Shown piece after piece: positions 13,303-15,825 of a stretch of 15,825 bases of DNA. The notes under the pieces are model-generated. The model saw only the letters and a program-made list of their open reading frames with translations, did not search any database and had not been told where the DNA came from. Source of the DNA: Anaerolineales bacterium UBA3082 (GTDB lineage Bacteria; Chloroflexota; Anaerolineae; UBA7937); NCBI GenBank assembly GCA_002366595.1, contig DFBK01000087.1, forward strand, positions 905 through 16,729, in the 5' to 3' direction. Each line of letters starts with the position of its first letter. Within the stretch, counting starts at the first letter, position 1. A program made the position numbers and the translations under genes.

Positions 13303-13956
13303 CTAGAGAGGCTTGACCATGACCAAGGAAGCGGCTCGCTGCCCCAGGATATGTTGCTTCCCCTCCACCCGCACAGTGAGCGGGCCCTCGAAGGGGGCTT
13401 TCGCCTCAAGGTACACGGTGGCTTCCGGCACGAGCCCCAGATCCTTTAGATATCGCAGAAGGTCTCTTCGTTCCTCAACTATGTTCTGAACGAGACCCTT
13501 CTCCCCTGGTTCTAACCCCGTGAGAGGCTTGGTAGCCTCCACGGCCACCTCTCCCTGGGCGGTGGGGATAGGGTGACCATGGGGGCAAGTTTCCGATCGC
13601 TCGAGAACCTCAGCCAGTCGCTCGGTCACCAGATCAGAAGCAGCGTGTTCGAGGCGGCAGGCTTCTTCGTGCACTACATCCCAATTCAGCCCCAAAAGAT
13701 CGGTAAGAAAGCGCTCCCAGAGCCGGTGGCGACGGATGAGACGCAAAGCCGTTCTCCTGCCATCTTCTGTGAGACTCACCCCTCTATATGGCTCGTAGAG
13801 CGCCAGTTCTTGTTGAGCCAGTTTTCGCGTCATCTCGCTCACTGAGGCAGGTGAGAGATCTAGTCGCGCGGCCAGTGCTGAGGTGGTAACCGGACTTACC
13901 TCCTGTTCCAGTTTGTAGATGGCCTCTAAATACTCTTCCACAGTCTCGCTTGGCAC
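13303..13956 (-). CDS. DtxR/IdeR-family iron-dependent repressor
   Basis: This 217-residue metalloregulator has an N-terminal winged helix (TVEEYLEAIYKLEQ; helix-turn-helix about 24-46), a dimerisation and metal-binding domain, and a C-terminal SH3/FeoA-like domain (about 145-217). Metal ligands corresponding to DtxR are visible: H77, E81, H96 and C100, E103, H104 in VHEEACRLEH. The Cys favours an iron-sensing DtxR/IdeR type over MntR. The N-terminal Met ligand of DtxR is replaced by Glu8. It starts with GTG at 13956 behind a G-rich ribosome-binding site. As the first gene of the feo operon with a palindrome at the transcription start, it probably represses itself and feoABC when Fe(II) is plentiful. 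Confidence 0.92.
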   Translation of the reverse strand: MPSETVEEYLEAIYKLEQEVSPVTTSALAARLDLSPASVSEMTRKLAQQELALYEPYRGVSLTEDGRRTALRLIRRHRLWERFLTDLLGLNWDVVHEEACRLEHAASDLVTERLAEVLERSETCPHGHPIPTAQGEVAVEATKPLTGLEPGEKGLVQNIVEERRDLLRYLKDLGLVPEATVYLEAKAPFEGPLTVRVEGKQHILGQRAASLVMVKPL

Positions 13957-14022
13957 TTCCTCCCCCCTACGGCGGTCTCGGCAGCACGGGTCTAATGTCT
14001 CCTCTCAAATGAATGAGGTGTT

Positions 14023-14040
14023 CCCAAATTAAAATTTCGG
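14023..14040. promoter_or_regulatory. 18-bp near-palindrome, probable DtxR-type operator
   Basis: On the minus strand the pattern is CC-n-AAATT-nn-AATTT-n-GG, with 14 of 18 bases symmetric. It begins about where transcription should start from the dtxR promoter. The position suits repression. It is not the classical DtxR box, so the match is by symmetry and location only. Confidence 0.55.
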
Positions 14041-14049
14041 TTATCCATA

Positions 14050-14078
14050 AATATACCATAGTCGATACTAGATGTCAA
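14050..14078 (-). promoter_or_regulatory. sigma70-type promoter of the dtxR-feoABC operon
   Basis: A perfect TTGACA (14078-14073) and TATATT (14055-14050) are separated by 17 bp. It lies about 95 nt upstream of the GTG start, in an AT-rich stretch. It is the best candidate for driving all four genes of the iron-uptake operon. Confidence 0.82.
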
Positions 14079-14092
14079 GAACGCGTTAGTAA

Positions 14093-14433
14093 ATGAGCCA
14101 ACTCAGCAAGAGCATCGATAGCCTCTATAAGGCCCTCGAGGCCGTGCCCCTACCCAGGCAACTGTGGCCAAGATCCAGGAACAGGTAGAACGCAAATCTG
14201 AGATAGAGACTCAACCGCAAGGGGTCAAGGTACCACAAAAGGAGCAGGCTAATGGGGTGCCCTGGACGAAAAAGCCGTAGATCAGGCGATAGAGGAACTC
14301 AGGCAATTCCTCCTTGGATGCCCTACCCCTGAGCGGCGAGGTTCCCTCGAAAAGTTGGTGTATAAAATAGTAGTGGATGGCTCAAACGCTACCATCCACT
14401 ACATCTTCCAGCCGCCCGATCCGTTAGGCCGTA
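14093..14433 (+). pseudogene. degraded C-terminus of a probable large serine recombinase
   Basis: This is the only plus-strand coding remnant. Three reading frames give successive pieces of what looks like one protein tail: QLSKSIDSLYKALEA (from 14093), ATVAKIQEQVERKSEIE (14158 on, next frame) and ALDEKAVDQAIEELRQFL, continuing to LEKLVYKIVVDGSNATIHYI (14259 on, third frame). A coiled-coil stretch, then a helix, then a beta-rich IVVDG...IHYIF end resembles the C-terminus of large serine recombinases. Stop codons at 14186 and 14278 break it, and the catalytic domain is absent. The last frame runs into the complement of tRNA-Asn with no stop of its own before it. The family call is from recall of the domain pattern and is moderate at best. 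The rest of this 500-nt stretch holds only the promoter and operator of dtxR. Confidence 0.5.
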
Positions 14434-14435
14434 GT

Positions 14436-14510
14436 TGGCTCCTCGGGCAGGACTCGAACCTGCAACCCGCCGGTTAACAGCCGGCTGCTCTACCGTTGAG
14501 CTACCGAGGA
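14436..14510 (-). tRNA. tRNA-Asn (anticodon GTT)
   Basis: This is a 75-nt cloverleaf with CCA encoded (14436-14438). The acceptor arms are TCCTCGG (14510-14504) and CCGAGGA (14446-14440), the discriminator is G, and the D-arm has TAGCTCAACGGTAGAGCA. The anticodon stem GCCGG/CCGGC holds the loop CTGTTAA with GTT at 14478-14476. The T-arm has GGTTCGAGTCC. A recombinase-like remnant touches its 3' end. Confidence 0.97.
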
Positions 14511-14523
14511 ACGATCTAAAATT

Positions 14524-14552
14524 ATTATACTTTAGGGGCCAAATATCGTCAA
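14524..14552 (-). promoter_or_regulatory. sigma70-type promoter of tRNA-Asn
   Basis: TTGACG (14552-14547) and a perfect TATAAT (14529-14524) are separated by 17 bp. The expected start is about 7 nt before the mature tRNA 5' end. The -35 box follows closely after the rpoD hairpin, so the tRNA is transcribed independently. Confidence 0.8.
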
Positions 14553-14557
14553 ACTTT

Positions 14558-14603
14558 CCCCCCCTGGCCCGGCAAGTACCGGGCAGGCGACTTGGCCAGG
14601 GGG
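14558..14603 (-). terminator. GC-rich branched hairpin after rpoD
   Basis: The outer arms CCCCCTG/CAGGGGG (14597-14603 and 14560-14566) enclose an inner perfect stem GCCCGG-TACTTG-CCGGGC. It stands 26 nt after the rpoD stop. The trailing sequence is purine-rich with only a short TTT, so it may end the transcript with help or mainly protect the 3' end. Confidence 0.55.
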
Positions 14604-14629
14604 CAGGCAGGACGAGGTCAAAGCGAACC

Positions 14630-15825
14630 TTAGGCCAGGTAATCTCTCAGTTTCCGGCTACGGATGGGGTGGCGTAACTTACGCAGCGCTTTAGCCTCGA
14701 TTTGGCGGATCCGCTCTCGGGTCACCCCGAACGCCTCGCCCACCTCCTCCAACGTCCGAGTCTGGCCATCCACCAGCCCAAAGCGAAGTTCTAGCACCCT
14801 CCGTTCTCGCTCGCTCAAGGAATGGAGAACATCTTGCATCTGCTCCTTCAGGAGTTCTCGAGAGGCAGCGTCCATGGGACCGAGGGCTGACTCGTCCTCG
14901 ATGAAATCGCCCAACGAACTATTCTCTTCGGCCCCGATGGGCATCTCCAAAGACATAGGTTCCTGGGAGAGGTGCATTATCCTCCTTACCTTCGCCGCAG
15001 CCCTCCTGAGCCGACGCTCCAGGCTGAAATCCAGAGGCTCGTTCCTGCCCCATGCCTCTTCGATGGCTAGTTTGTCCTCCTCAGGTAGGATGTCCTCCAT
15101 CTCTAGCGCGATCTCCTCTGGAGTGGGCTCTCTCCCTAGTTTCTGCACCAGCCGCCGAGAGGCACGGCTCAGGCGGTGTATCGTCCCCACCATGTGAACG
15201 GGGATGCGGATGGTGCGCGCCTGGTCGGCTATAGCCCGACTGATCGCTTGCCGGATCCACCAGGTAGCATAGGTACTGAACTTGTACCCCCGATGATGAT
15301 CGAACTTCTCCACCGCCCGAAGCAATCCGATGTTACCCTCCTGGATGATGTCCAGGAAAGACATCCCTCGGCCTATATATTGCTTGGCTACACTCACCAC
15401 TAGTCGCAGATTGGCCTCCGCCAATCTGCGACCGGCTAACTGCCCAGCCAAGTAATCTATCTTAGCCTTGACCGCCTCTTGGGGGTCGAACCCGCCCTTT
15501 CTCAAGTAACGGCGCGCTGTGTCCCCCCGCTTGATCGCCTCTGCCAGTTTCGTTTCCTCCGAGGCCGAGAGCAGAGGAACCCGACCTATCTCCCGCAGAT
15601 ACATCCTCACCGGGTCGCTCGTGATCTCCGGAGCCTCAAGCAGCACGCCCAATTCCAGCCCCTCCTCCCCTTTCACCAACGCGGTCGCCACCTCGACATA
15701 GGGCTCCGCCTCATCCACCACCTCCACGCCCATATCCATGAGAATGCGGTGGATGGCCTTACTTCTTTCCGCATCGCCCTCCAGTTCGGGAAAGGCCTCC
15801 TGAATGTCTTTTTCGGTGAGAAACC
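14630..15825 (-). CDS. rpoD: primary sigma factor RpoD/SigA (5' end outside window)
   Basis: This is the housekeeping sigma70 factor, which directs RNA polymerase to -35/-10 promoters. The visible 398 residues begin in region 1.1 (LTEKDIQEAFPELEG). They continue through region 1.2 (DPVRMYLREIGRVPLL), regions 2.1-2.4 (EANLRLVVSVAKQYIGRGMS, STYATWWIRQAISRAIADQA), region 3 and region 4.2 with GVTRERIRQIEAKALRKLRH, ending at a TAA. The frame stays open to the window edge, so the ATG at 15739 is internal. There are two oddities. About 25 extra residues lie between regions 1.2 and 2.1, and about 30 extra charged residues (coded at about 15002-15094) lie in region 3, between PTPEEIALEME and the AAAKVRRIMHLSQEP segment. 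I associate the latter with Chloroflexota sigma factors, from memory. Confidence 0.97.
   Translation of the reverse strand, partial: FLTEKDIQEAFPELEGDAERSKAIHRILMDMGVEVVDEAEPYVEVATALVKGEEGLELGVLLEAPEITSDPVRMYLREIGRVPLLSASEETKLAEAIKRGDTARRYLRKGGFDPQEAVKAKIDYLAGQLAGRRLAEANLRLVVSVAKQYIGRGMSFLDIIQEGNIGLLRAVEKFDHHRGYKFSTYATWWIRQAISRAIADQARTIRIPVHMVGTIHRLSRASRRLVQKLGREPTPEEIALEMEDILPEEDKLAIEEAWGRNEPLDFSLERRLRRAAAKVRRIMHLSQEPMSLEMPIGAEENSSLGDFIEDESALGPMDAASRELLKEQMQDVLHSLSERERRVLELRFGLVDGQTRTLEEVGEAFGVTRERIRQIEAKALRKLRHPIRSRKLRDYLA

Noticed and set aside
13173..13409. Long N-terminal extension of FeoA
   Set aside because: It overlaps the dtxR gene in another frame and has no FeoA-like residues. The FeoA domain starts near 13163-13172, after an AGGAGG site.
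14435..14677. Plus-strand ORF beginning MAPRAGLEPATRR
   Set aside because: It is the complement of the tRNA-Asn gene plus the rpoD 3' end. Such translated tRNA complements are a known annotation artefact.

Overview
The window comes from a bacterial chromosome and reads almost entirely on the minus strand (right to left). The domain content points to an anaerobe with heavy iron and iron-sulfur traffic: FeoABC, Mrp, MinD-type ATPases carrying ferredoxin inserts, NifX-type carriers, a radical SAM enzyme, DUF5320-like small proteins and FmdB. The primary sigma factor has an extra segment in region 3 of a kind I associate with Chloroflexota. That assignment is an inference from recall and has not been tested. 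No nitrogenase structural or assembly genes are visible.

Right end (14093-15825): the 3' part of rpoD (the 5' end lies outside the window), a GC-rich hairpin after it, then tRNA-Asn(GTT) with its own consensus promoter. Against the 3' end of the tRNA lies a frameshifted plus-strand remnant that looks like the C-terminus of a large serine recombinase. This fits an old integration at the tRNA gene.

Iron-uptake operon (10651-14078): a textbook sigma70 promoter with an 18-bp near-palindrome just downstream drives a DtxR/IdeR-type regulator, then feoA, feoB and a feoC-like [Fe-S] winged-helix gene. This is a self-contained ferrous-iron uptake unit.

Metal-cofactor operon (1-10500): a second consensus promoter, with a perfect 7-5-7 palindrome over its -10 box, starts a long co-directional run. 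In order it encodes a PadR regulator, an Mrp/NBP35 Fe-S carrier, a six-TM CcdA/UreH-like membrane protein, a NifX-type protein, three tandem small DUF5320/DUF5320-like proteins, a radical SAM enzyme, a second NifX protein with a Gly-Met-Arg repeat and coiled coil, a 2[4Fe-4S] ferredoxin, an FmdB zinc ribbon and another small zinc ribbon. After a 178-nt gap with a possible internal promoter come a Fur-family regulator interrupted by an in-frame TAA, an MBL-fold hydrolase, a CDF metal transporter fused to a NifX domain, and two MinD/ferredoxin ATPases (the last is cut by the window edge). Genes 1-3 and the MBL gene are abutting or overlapping.

My reading is that Feo brings in Fe(II), Mrp and the MinD/ferredoxin ATPases handle Fe-S or metal clusters, and the NifX-type domains (three copies, one on an exporter) bind or carry a metal cluster, with several regulators balancing the supply. 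The cofactor and the final client cannot be named from sequence. The items most worth following are the stop codon inside fur, the CDF-NifX fusion, the coiled coil shared by NifX and a DUF5320-like protein, and the Cys-to-Tyr change in one MinD ferredoxin motif.
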